Source: an uncultured Micrococcus sp. (GTDB taxonomy: Bacteria > Actinomycetota > Actinomycetes > Actinomycetales > Micrococcaceae). Taken from it: a stretch of 12,469 bases of DNA. The translations under genes and the position numbers were made by a program. The stretch is from assembly GCA_946222435.1 (NCBI GenBank), contig CAMIOJ010000030.1:1-12469 (forward strand). The letters are read 5' to 3'. Positions within the stretch are counted from its first letter, which is position 1; each line of letters starts with the position of its first letter. A model generated the notes under the pieces. The model was not told where the DNA came from. It did no database searches and worked only from the letters and a program-made list of their open reading frames with translations. Shown here piece after piece: positions 6,805-12,469 of this stretch.

Positions 6805-7506
6805 TCACTGACCCTGCCACTTGAAGATGTTGAATTTCGTCTCACTGGGGAGCGTCGACACAGTGAGTCGACGCTGCGTGCGCTCCGCGATTCGCTGCAC
6901 GATGGCCTGCTTGGCTCGACTGGTCGTCAGTCCTCGATTCGCGTAATTAACCGCACCCATGAGCAGATCCGCCACTTGCATCGGCTGAACATGATGAGAC
7001 TCCACCAGCTGCAGCCTCTCAATGTGCTCTCGCGAGAAGTCATACTGACTGTTCGCGATGACTTCGTGGAGCTTGCGAACCTTGGCTCCGCCGATCGTGT
7101 CCTTCTTGTCCATATAGATGCGCACACGATGGTCTGGGATGATGAGATTGCGCACCAGATAGAACATCATCTTGTAGTACCAGTCATCGTGAGTCTGCTT
7201 GAACTCGCCGTGCCGCAACTTGGTCTTGTCGGCGACAACGGCGCGGAACCTGAGATCCGCCGAATCAAAAAAGAAGTCCACTACATCCATATAGAAGTTC
7301 AGCTTCGCCGGCGAGACCTTGGACCACTTGATCTCTACGTCATGCCCCACCCCGTGCCGGGCACGAATCTCGAACAGCCGTTCAGACACAGCACGAGACC
7401 GTTCCGCATCGCACACGACTGCACCCAACACCAGGTACTGCTGGTGGTCATTTTCGAGATGCGTGCTTTCATCGCAGTAGATATTGATGGCAGACAACCT
7501 CTGCAT
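6805..7506 (-). CDS. DUF3800 family protein (predicted RNase H-like nuclease)
   Basis: The protein is 233 residues from ATG 7506. It opens with the DUF3800 hallmark IYCDEST (9-15) followed by YLVLGAVV. It continues with FRAVVADK (87-94), RIYMDKKDT (129-137) and the C-terminal hallmark VESHHVQPMQVADLLMGAVN (168-187). D12, E13, D133 and D180 sit where an RNase H-like fold would place metal-binding acids. DUF3800 proteins are common on mobile elements. Their activity is not established, and nuclease function is inferred from fold predictions. The start is unsettled: AAGGAG directly abuts ATG 7506 with no spacer, whereas TTG 7497 lies 9 bases beyond it at a normal distance. TTG may be the true start. 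It is the first gene of the two-gene island operon. Confidence 0.85.
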   Translation of the reverse strand: MQRLSAINIYCDESTHLENDHQQYLVLGAVVCDAERSRAVSERLFEIRARHGVGHDVEIKWSKVSPAKLNFYMDVVDFFFDSADLRFRAVVADKTKLRHGEFKQTHDDWYYKMMFYLVRNLIIPDHRVRIYMDKKDTIGGAKVRKLHEVIANSQYDFSREHIERLQLVESHHVQPMQVADLLMGAVNYANRGLTTSRAKQAIVQRIAERTQRRLTVSTLPSETKFNIFKWQGQ

Positions 7507-7531
7507 CTCCTTGCGGCTGGACTGGACAGGA

Positions 7532-7633
7532 TTACGCGCCGTGCGTCCGAGTTGCGAGCCGCGGGGCAACCACCCACACCCACTTAGAGGATCCACGGGT
7601 TCTCATAGTCTCATGGGTTGTCTCGTCGGCCAC
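7532..7633 (-). CDS. possible 33-codon leader peptide upstream of DUF3800
   Basis: A short frame starts at GTG 7633 (GTG 7636 is an alternative) and stops at TAA 7532-7534. GAAGGGAG lies 6 bases before GTG 7633, the best ribosome site on this strand between the tRNA terminator and the DUF3800 start. The peptide begins MADETTHETMRTRGSSK and has no recognisable domain. It ends 25 bases before the DUF3800 ATG, so it could be a leader or a small partner protein. It may also be chance; the ribosome site is the only support. Confidence 0.25.
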   Translation of the reverse strand: MADETTHETMRTRGSSKWVWVVAPRLATRTHGA

Positions 7634-7744
7634 CACAGTCTCCCTTCAGACACTCCATAGCCGGGCGCGCCACCGCGAACTCGCATCCGACCGAAGCGCA
7701 ACCGTATGCGCGAAGCACGCCATGAATCGGCCCAGACATGCGAA

Positions 7745-7775
7745 AAGCCCCGGAACCACTGGGGTCCCGGGGCTT
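7745..7775 (-). terminator. tRNA-Ser terminator supplied by the island
   Basis: AAGCCCCGG (7745-7753) pairs perfectly with CCGGGGCTT (7767-7775). Read leftward from the tRNA, the stem runs into TTTT, a good intrinsic terminator. It shares the flanking motif CATGCGAA-R-AGCCCC with the left copy near 5940-5954, but its loop differs completely. Confidence 0.8.
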
Positions 7776-7777
7776 GC

Positions 7778-7796
7778 CCGCGGAGGATGGGGGATT
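7778..7796. repeat. attachment-site-like direct repeat, right copy (inside tRNA-Ser)
   Basis: These 19 bases are identical to 5982-6000. Bases 7782-7796 form the 3' acceptor strand and part of the T-arm of the intact tRNA-Ser, 7781 is the discriminator, and 7778-7780 are flank. The identity stops at 7797 (T, against C at 6001) and at 7777 (C, against T at 5981). Confidence 0.85.
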
Positions 7797-7865
7797 TGAA
7801 CCCCCGAGGGCGTGAACCCAACACGCGTTCCAGGCGTGCGCCATAGGCCGCTAGGCGAATCCTCC
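7781..7865 (-). tRNA. tRNA-Ser (anticodon GGA)
   Basis: A complete class II tRNA. The acceptor strand GGAGGAT (7865-7859) pairs fully with ATCCTCC at the 3' end. The anticodon stem CACGC/GCGTG encloses loop CTGGAAC, giving anticodon GGA, which reads UCC and UCU serine codons. A long variable arm of the serine type is present, and the T-arm is GGGGG-TTCAAAT-CCCCC. The discriminator is G, as required for tRNA-Ser. CCA is not encoded (GCGG follows). A possible promoter lies upstream on the minus strand, with TTGGCA at 7938-7933 and TAGGCT at 7913-7908, though the spacing of 19 is long. Its 3' end is the island's integration site. Confidence 0.95.
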
Positions 7866-7995
7866 TTGGCGCGCCCTCGGCCGGCGGACCGGTCAAGGGC
7901 AGACTCGAGCCTACACCACACCTTCACCTGGATGCCAATCAACGGCCACCTCCCCCGTCGTCGCCGCCCGAATCGCCCGCCCGTGGGTTCACTGC

Positions 7996-8001
7996 TAGAG
8001 T
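7996..8001 (+). promoter_or_regulatory. extended -10 promoter of the SRP RNA gene
   Basis: TGC-TAGAGT (-10 box 7996-8001) lies 7-9 bases before the predicted 5' end of the SRP RNA. The -35 region (near 7973) is poor, which is consistent with an extended -10 promoter. Confidence 0.55.
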
Positions 8002-8008
8002 GGTCCGC

Positions 8009-8097
8009 GGCCCCTCACGTGGTGTCATCTCGCTGAACTCCCCCAGGACCGGAAGGTAGCAAGGGTAGGTGGGCTCTGGCAGGTGCGTGGGGGGTCT
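8009..8097 (+). ncRNA. ffs: signal recognition particle RNA (4.5S, small bacterial type)
   Basis: The apical domain is clear. CAGGACCGGAAGGTAGCAAG (8044-8063) contains the GGAA tetraloop closed by CC/GG and the asymmetric loop bound by Ffh. The ends form a 9-bp stem, CCCCTCACG (8011-8019) with CGTGGGGGG (8086-8094), followed by TCTTC. With Ffh it targets nascent membrane and secreted proteins to the translocon. It is divergent from tRNA-Ser and immediately upstream of gluQRS, a common actinobacterial neighbourhood. Exact ends are approximate. Confidence 0.88.
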
Positions 8098-8161
8098 TCG
8101 ACTTCCCCGGATTCCTGCGCCGCTCGGCGCCTCCGCACCGCCCACTCGAGGAGGCCTTCGG

Positions 8162-9175
8162 ATGCCCGCCGGTCGCTATGCCCCCTCCCCCACAGGCCAG
8201 CTGCACGTGGGGAACCTGCGCACCGGGATGCTGGCCTGGCTCGCCGCCCGCGCCTCGGACCGTCCGTTCCTGCTGCGCGTGGAGGACCTGGACCGCGTGC
8301 GCTCCGGCGCCGAACAGGCCCAGCTGGCCGAGCTCGCCGCCGTCGGGATCACGTGGGACGCTGAGCCGGTGCGCCAGTCCGAGCGGACCGCCCTGTACGA
8401 GGAAGCGGTGGCCGCGCTGCGCGCACACTTCGGTGAAAACGCGGTATACGAGTGCTACTGCTCGCGCAAGGACATCGCCGAGGCCTCGTCCGCGCCGAAC
8501 GGTCCGGCCGGACAGCACGACGACGGCACCTCCTCCGCCTCCGTCTCACCTCTCCGTCCGCCGGGCTTCTACCCGGGCACCTGCCGCGGGATATCAGAGG
8601 AGGACCGTGCGCGCCGCCGGGCCGAGCGGCCCGCCGCGCTGCGCGTGGACGCCGCGCTGGTCGCCGGCCTCGCCCCGGGCGAGGTCCCGGAGGCCGCGGC
8701 CGAGGACCTGGTGCACGGCACCGTCACCGGCCTGGTGGACGACGTCGTGGTGCGGCGCAACGACGGCGCGTACGCCTACAACCTGGCGGTGGTGGTGGAC
8801 GACCTCGACCAGGGCGTGGACCAGGTGGTCCGCGGGGACGACCTGCTGGACTCCGCGCCGCGCCAGCGGTGGCTGGCGCAGGCGCTGTGCGCCGCCCGGG
8901 GCACGGCCTGCCCGGACGTCGAGTACCTGCACGTGCCGCTCGTGGTGAACGCGGAGGGCCGGCGCCTGGCCAAGCGGGACGGTGCCGTCACCCTCGAGGA
9001 CCTTGGCGCGACGCTCGGCCTGGAGCTGCCCGCGGTCGGCGAGCGCGTGCGGGACGCGATGCTGGCCTCCGTCGGGCTGCCCGCCGGCCCGCTCGAGGCG
9101 GCGGTCGCGGCGTTCGATCCGCGGGCCCTCCCGCGTGAGTCCTGGGTGTTCGACGAGGCCGCCTTCACCGGCTGA
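8162..9175 (+). CDS. gluQRS: glutamyl-Q tRNA(Asp) synthetase
   Basis: A 337-residue class I aminoacyl-tRNA synthetase paralogue that attaches glutamate to queuosine in tRNA-Asp. It is a GluRS catalytic core without an anticodon-binding domain, and this length fits GluQ, not GluRS (over 450). Features in order: YAPSPTGQLHVGN (6-18, HIGH-type motif HVGN), LLRVEDLDRVRSG (37-49), the zinc site C98-x-C100 with Y137 and C141 (YPGTC), and LAKRDGA (269-275, the KMSKS equivalent). The zinc loop between C100 and Y137 is longer than I expect and is rich in Ser, Gly and Pro. AGGAGG lies 7 bases before ATG 8162, which fixes the start; a longer frame from 8069 would run back through the SRP RNA. The stop is only 4 bases from the convergent nitroreductase stop. 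Confidence 0.92.
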   Translation: MPAGRYAPSPTGQLHVGNLRTGMLAWLAARASDRPFLLRVEDLDRVRSGAEQAQLAELAAVGITWDAEPVRQSERTALYEEAVAALRAHFGENAVYECYCSRKDIAEASSAPNGPAGQHDDGTSSASVSPLRPPGFYPGTCRGISEEDRARRRAERPAALRVDAALVAGLAPGEVPEAAAEDLVHGTVTGLVDDVVVRRNDGAYAYNLAVVVDDLDQGVDQVVRGDDLLDSAPRQRWLAQALCAARGTACPDVEYLHVPLVVNAEGRRLAKRDGAVTLEDLGATLGLELPAVGERVRDAMLASVGLPAGPLEAAVAAFDPRALPRESWVFDEAAFTG

Positions 9176-9179
9176 GGGG

Positions 9180-9851
9180 TCAGAGGACCTCGGCGATCCG
9201 GTCGAACTCGAGGCGGCCCTGGCGGGGCTGCTGGGCCTTCTCGTGGTCGGCCGGGGCGTGGCCGACGTTGAGCACGCAGAGCGTCTTCCAGCTGTTCTCC
9301 CGGTGGAACTCGGCGTCGATGCCGTCGCCGTCGAAGCCGGCCATGGGACCGACCTGCAGGCCGTGGGCGCGCAGCGCGAGGATCAGGTAGCCGATCTGCA
9401 GCCAGCCGTTCGGGCGGCCCATGGACTCGCGCATCTCGGGCTTGCCCTCGGCGTCCTCCGCGAAGCCCTCCCGGAACCGGGCGAGGTGGGGCATGTGGCG
9501 GTGCCAGTCCATGTCGAAGGAGGCGATCAGCGTCAGCGGGGCCTTCTGGGTCTTCTCCCGGTTGAACGCGACCATGTGCGGCACCAGGCGGGCCTTGGCC
9601 TCCTCGGAGGCGATCAGCTCGAGGCGCATCGGCTGGTTGTTCATGGCGGTGGGAGCCCAGCGCAGGTCCTCGTACACGCGGCGGATCAGGTCCGGGTCCA
9701 CCGGCTCGTCCGTGAAGAGCAGGGTGGTGTGGGATCCCTCGAAGAGGACGTCGAGGGCCTCACGGTCCAGGCGCGCGCCCGGGTCCTCGGGGGCGGCCGT
9801 GCGGGCGTGGTCCTCGGCGTCGGTGTGCAGGTCTGCGGTGGTCTGGGTCAT
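9180..9851 (-). CDS. nitroreductase-family FMN oxidoreductase, RutE/malonic semialdehyde reductase-like
   Basis: A 223-residue cytoplasmic FMN flavoprotein reducing substrates with NAD(P)H. The pattern matches the RutE/HadB branch: LDVLFEGSHTTLLFTDEPVD near the N-terminus, RWAPTAMNNQPMRLELI (FMN and dimer region), NREKTQKAPLTLI, and then GYLILALRAHGLQVGPMAGFD near the C-terminus. RutE reduces the malonic semialdehyde made in pyrimidine breakdown. No rut genes are nearby here, so the physiological substrate is open. The first 30 residues are an Asp/Ala/Thr-rich extension. ATG 9851 is chosen; GTG 9878 would add 9 residues. GGTGGGG about 11 bases upstream is a mediocre Shine-Dalgarno. The gene is divergent from dnaX, with 80 bases between the starts. 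Confidence 0.85.
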   Translation of the reverse strand: MTQTTADLHTDAEDHARTAAPEDPGARLDREALDVLFEGSHTTLLFTDEPVDPDLIRRVYEDLRWAPTAMNNQPMRLELIASEEAKARLVPHMVAFNREKTQKAPLTLIASFDMDWHRHMPHLARFREGFAEDAEGKPEMRESMGRPNGWLQIGYLILALRAHGLQVGPMAGFDGDGIDAEFHRENSWKTLCVLNVGHAPADHEKAQQPRQGRLEFDRIAEVL

Positions 9852-9918
9852 GCCGGGGACAACCCCACCGCCGTCCACAGCTATTCCCGGCCCGTTCCAC
9901 CGTGTCCGGGTCAGCGGA

Positions 9919-9934
9919 TAGTGTTCTACGGGTG
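9919..9934 (+). promoter_or_regulatory. dnaX promoter -10 box giving a leaderless start
   Basis: TAGTGT (9919-9924) fits the actinobacterial TANNNT -10 consensus. Transcription would begin 7-8 bases later, at or next to the GTG start codon 9932. No Shine-Dalgarno precedes this GTG. Leaderless mRNAs are common in Actinobacteria. The -35 candidate (TTCCAC, 9895-9900) is weak. Confidence 0.5.
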
Positions 9935-12469
9935 AGCACCGCCCTGTATCGCCGCTACCGCCCTGACCGGTTCGAGGACGTCATCGGGCAGGACCACGTC
10001 ACCGTCCCGCTGCGGACCGCCCTGTCCAAGGACCGGGTGAACCACGCGTACCTGTTCTCCGGTCCGCGCGGCTGCGGCAAGACGACGTCGGCACGCATCC
10101 TCGCCCGCTGCCTCAACTGTGCCCAGGGGCCGACGTCCACCCCGTGCGGCGAGTGCGACTCGTGCCGAGACCTGGCCACGGGCGGCCCGGGCTCGCTGGA
10201 CGTGCTGGAGATCGACGCCGCCTCGCACGGTGGTGTGGAGGACGCCCGCGGCCTGCGCGAGCGCGCCACGTTCGCCCCGGTGCGGGACCGCTACAAGATC
10301 CTCATCATCGACGAGGCCCACATGGTCACCTCGGCGGGCTTCAACGCCCTGCTGAAGATCGTGGAGGAACCGCCGGAGCACCTGAAGTTCATCTTCGCCA
10401 CCACGGAGCCGGACAAGGTCATCGGCACCATCCGCTCCCGCACCCACCACTATCCGTTCCGGCTGGTGCCGCCGGAGCCGCTGATCGCGTACCTCGAGCA
10501 GCTGTGCTCCGCGGAGTCCACGCAGGTGGACCCGGGTGTGCTGCCGCTCGTGGTGCGAGCCGGCACCGGCTCCGTGCGTGACACCCTCTCCGTGCTGGAC
10601 CAGCTGATCGCCGGCGCCGCCGAGGGCCGCGTGGACTACGACCTCGCGGTGAACCTGCTCGGCTTCACCCCCGAGGCCCTGCTGGACGACGTGGTGGACG
10701 CGCTCGCCGCGGACGACTCGCAGACCGTGTTCAAGGCCGTGGACCGCGTGGTGCAGTCCGGCCAGGACCCGCGCCGGTTCGTGGAGGACCTCCTGGACCG
10801 CTTCCGGGACCTGGTGATCGCCCGCGCCATGCCGGACCAGGCGTCCGTGGTGCTGCACGGTGTGCCGGAGGACCAGGTGCGCCGCCTCGCCGCGCAGGCC
10901 GCACAGCTGTCCCGTGCCGAGCTCTCCCGCCTGGCGGACATCACCAACGAGGCGCTGTCCGAGATGGTCGGCGCCACCAGCCCGCGCCTGCACCTCGAGC
11001 TGCTCATGGCGCGCCTGCTGCTGCCCGCCTCGGATGACACGCACCGCGGCCTGTCCGCCCGCCTGGAGGCCCTGGAGCGGCGCCTGGCGTACGCCGGCGG
11101 CTCCCTTCCCGACGACGGCGGCGCGCCCGCCGCTCCCGCCGCGCCGTCCCGTGGGGCAGGGTCCGGCTCCGGTGCTCCCGCCCCGGGAGGGGCCGACGGA
11201 CACGGCGGTGCGCCCCAGGGCGGACCGGGCCAGGACGGGTCGGCCACGGCAGCCGGTTTGTCCGGTGCCGCCCTCGCCCGCGCGGCGATGCGCCGGCAGG
11301 AGGCCGCACAGGATGCTCCGACTCCCCCGGCGGCCGCATCGGCCGAACGCCCGGCCCCCTCGGCACCTGCCGAACGTCCAGCCTCGTCGGCACCGTCCCA
11401 GCAGCCCGCGCAGGCCGGACCTTCGGCTCCGGCCGAGCACGGTGACCGGCCCGAGCCGGACGCGAAGACCGGACGGGACGAGCCGTCGCACGATCGTGCC
11501 GAGCCGTCCGCGCAGCCGGTGCAGCCGGCGCAGCGCGACGAGTCCACGGAGGGCTCCCCCTCCCCGACCGCGCCGTCGTCCCCGACCGGCGGCCAGGGTG
11601 CGAGCGGCCAGGGCACGAACTCGGTGGAGATGGTACGCCGAGCCTGGCCGGACATCCTCGCCGCGCTCGAGGACTCCTCCCGCCTGGTCTGGATGCTGGT
11701 CAAGGACAACGCGTCGGTCGCCGGATTCGACGGTCGTCTCCTCACCATCGGCTTCACCCAGGACGGTCCGCGCCACTCCCTGTTGAACCGCCGCGGCGAT
11801 CAGGTGCTGGCCGAGGCCGTGCACCGTGTCCTCGGCATCCGCCCCGAGCTGGACCTGATCCTGGGCGGGGACGCACCGCAGGGAGACCGGCGCCCAAAAG
11901 CTGAGGGCCGCCCCTCCCCGGCGGCCGGACCGGTGGACGGCGGAGCCCCGCACGGCGGTCCCGCCGCGCCGTCCGGGTCTGCCGCGCGGAGCCGCGCACC
12001 GGAACGGACGGACTCCGAGCCAGTCCCCGCCCAGGCGCACCGGGCTCCGCAGCAGGCTGTACAGCAGGAGGGTCCGCGGCAGCGCGAGGACTCCCGTCAG
12101 CCGGCCAAGGAGACCACTCCCCCGGCCGCTCCGTCCCCGGACGCCTGGGGCACGCCGCAGGACTCCGCCTCGGACTGGGGCGGCCCCTCCGGTTCCGCAG
12201 ACGACGACCCGTGGGCGGACATCCCCGAGTTCGACCCGGACGCGAACATGGAGGACTCGCCCGGGCCCGATGGCTGGAGCCCCGAGGACGCCGGGCCGGA
12301 GGCCGAGCAGACCTTCGGTGCCGCCGGGACCACCACGGACACCGGCTCGACCGACGGTGGCACCCCCGACACCCCCGACACCGCTGACACGCGCGACGGC
12401 GCCGTGGCGGACGGGACCTCCGCCGACACGGCGACCGACCGGACCGGCTGGACCGCAGCGGAACCGGAG
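9932..12469 (+). CDS. dnaX: DNA polymerase III subunit tau (and possibly a short form), 3' end beyond window
   Basis: The clamp-loader ATPase, 846 codons visible with no stop. From the GTG start, ALYRRYRPDRFEDVIGQ (4-20) is the DnaX opening. Walker A is GPRGCGKTT (44-52). The zinc module is C63-x8-C72-x2-C75-x2-C78, Walker B is IIDEAH (125-130), sensor 1 is ATTEP (156-160) and the sensor 2 region is GSVRD (213-217). Collar domain III runs to about 370. A Pro/Ala/Gly-rich linker (391-560), with a repeated AERPA-x-SAP unit near 471-488, leads to a folded block (565-646: RRAWPDILAALEDSSRLVWM onward) that looks like the tau C-terminal domain. A second disordered, acidic tail follows, with DWGG and DDPWADIPEFDPD. 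This tail contains short tandem TPDT units near the window end. A frameshift-like signal sits at codons 654-657. The minus-strand 704-codon frame opposite is a shadow. Confidence 0.97.
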   Translation, partial: MSTALYRRYRPDRFEDVIGQDHVTVPLRTALSKDRVNHAYLFSGPRGCGKTTSARILARCLNCAQGPTSTPCGECDSCRDLATGGPGSLDVLEIDAASHGGVEDARGLRERATFAPVRDRYKILIIDEAHMVTSAGFNALLKIVEEPPEHLKFIFATTEPDKVIGTIRSRTHHYPFRLVPPEPLIAYLEQLCSAESTQVDPGVLPLVVRAGTGSVRDTLSVLDQLIAGAAEGRVDYDLAVNLLGFTPEALLDDVVDALAADDSQTVFKAVDRVVQSGQDPRRFVEDLLDRFRDLVIARAMPDQASVVLHGVPEDQVRRLAAQAAQLSRAELSRLADITNEALSEMVGATSPRLHLELLMARLLLPASDDTHRGLSARLEALERRLAYAGGSLPDDGGAPAAPAAPSRGAGSGSGAPAPGGADGHGGAPQGGPGQDGSATAAGLSGAALARAAMRRQEAAQDAPTPPAAASAERPAPSAPAERPASSAPSQQPAQAGPSAPAEHGDRPEPDAKTGRDEPSHDRAEPSAQPVQPAQRDESTEGSPSPTAPSSPTGGQGASGQGTNSVEMVRRAWPDILAALEDSSRLVWMLVKDNASVAGFDGRLLTIGFTQDGPRHSLLNRRGDQVLAEAVHRVLGIRPELDLILGGDAPQGDRRPKAEGRPSPAAGPVDGGAPHGGPAAPSGSAARSRAPERTDSEPVPAQAHRAPQQAVQQEGPRQREDSRQPAKETTPPAAPSPDAWGTPQDSASDWGGPSGSADDDPWADIPEFDPDANMEDSPGPDGWSPEDAGPEAEQTFGAAGTTTDTGSTDGGTPDTPDTADTRDGAVADGTSADTATDRTGWTAAEPE
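11880..11926 (+). promoter_or_regulatory. candidate -1 programmed frameshift site in dnaX
   Basis: In order: AGGGAG (11880-11885), an internal Shine-Dalgarno-like motif; 7 bases; the slippery heptamer C CCA AAA (11893-11899) in the correct X-XXY-YYZ phase; then in the -1 frame AGC TGA, a stop at 11902-11904. After 6 bases comes a perfect 7-bp stem, 11906-11912 with 11920-11926, around a 7-base loop. All these elements are seen directly. That ribosomes shift here is inference. The shifted product would be 657 residues. Confidence 0.5.

Larger units (their letters stand above)
5982..7796. mobile_element. small tRNA-Ser-integrated island (about 1.8 kb), no integrase
   Basis: The island is bounded by exact 19-base direct repeats, one of which is the 3' end of the tRNA-Ser gene. 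The inside is much less GC-rich than its surroundings (33 of 60 G/C at 7081-7140, against 52 of 60 at 8641-8700), and it uses AT-containing codons that the neighbours avoid. It carries two leftward genes (DUF3800 and a 166-residue protein) and about 300 bases without an evident gene at its left end. No integrase, excisionase or transposase is visible, so it either moves with help from elsewhere or is the remnant of a larger island. Integration at the 3' end of a tRNA gene is typical of tyrosine recombinases. Confidence 0.75.

Noticed and set aside
6243..6824. 193-codon plus-strand frame across the 166-aa island gene
   Set aside because: It lies opposite a gene with coherent motifs and operon spacing, and it has no ribosome site or recognisable domain. 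I kept only the promoter and hairpin at its left end as possible signals.
6976..7587. 203-codon plus-strand frame opposite DUF3800
   Set aside because: The DUF3800 hallmarks on the minus strand are unambiguous, and the opposite frame has no family resemblance.
7391..7596. DUF3800 start at GTG 7596
   Set aside because: The added 30 residues are unlike the family, and they overlap the ribosome site and short leader frame. The conserved protein begins just after 7506.
8069..8161. longer gluQRS start at 8069
   Set aside because: It would put coding sequence inside the SRP RNA. The strong AGGAGG before 8162 and the family N-terminus (RYAPSPTG) fix the later start.
9926..12040. 704-codon minus-strand frame opposite dnaX
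   Set aside because: Long antisense frames are expected in GC-rich coding DNA. The plus strand has all the DnaX motifs, and the antisense product is Arg/Gly/Ala-rich.
12350..12400. short tandem GACACCCCC-type repeats near the window end
   Set aside because: They encode a TPDTPDT stretch in the disordered DnaX tail. This is ordinary low-complexity sequence, not a separate repeat element or CRISPR.

Overview
The window comes from a very GC-rich actinobacterium. Coding stretches are strongly GC-biased: bases 8641-8700 contain 52 G/C of 60. The gene order tRNA-Ser / SRP RNA / dnaX is typical of Actinobacteria, and the gene set suggests the Micrococcaceae (Micrococcus or Kocuria type). The genus is my inference and has not been searched.

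Left part (1-4200): the 3' part of a HAD-family phosphatase, then a 651-residue protein with an asparagine-synthetase-like PP-loop but no glutaminase cysteine, then an isopenicillin-N-synthase-type Fe(II) oxygenase with a complete H-x-D...H...R-x-S site. All read rightward. A 17-bp hairpin then separates them from a leftward sodium:alanine symporter of the AGCS family (4195-5790).

Middle part (5940-7865): a small foreign insert next to a tRNA gene. A leftward tRNA-Ser(GGA) at 7781-7865 ends in a 19-base sequence that is repeated exactly at 5982-6000. The DNA between the copies is visibly poorer in G/C (33 of 60 at 7081-7140). It carries two leftward genes that look like one operon: a DUF3800 protein (predicted RNase H-like) and an unfamiliar 166-residue protein whose motif pattern resembles small BECR/RelE-type RNases. 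There is no integrase. The apparent original tRNA terminator lies stranded beyond the far repeat, and the insert supplies a replacement. This is the best candidate here for an undescribed system, possibly a toxin or defence cassette.

Right part (7866-12469): the SRP 4.5S RNA, glutamyl-Q tRNA(Asp) synthetase, a convergent RutE-like nitroreductase, and dnaX (DNA polymerase III tau), which is open to the window end and appears leaderless. Late in dnaX there is a compact motif resembling the E. coli dnaX frameshift site: an internal Shine-Dalgarno, the slippery heptamer C CCA AAA, a stop at the second codon of the -1 frame, and a stem-loop 6 bases downstream. Apart from the insert, the genes look like ordinary chromosomal genes.
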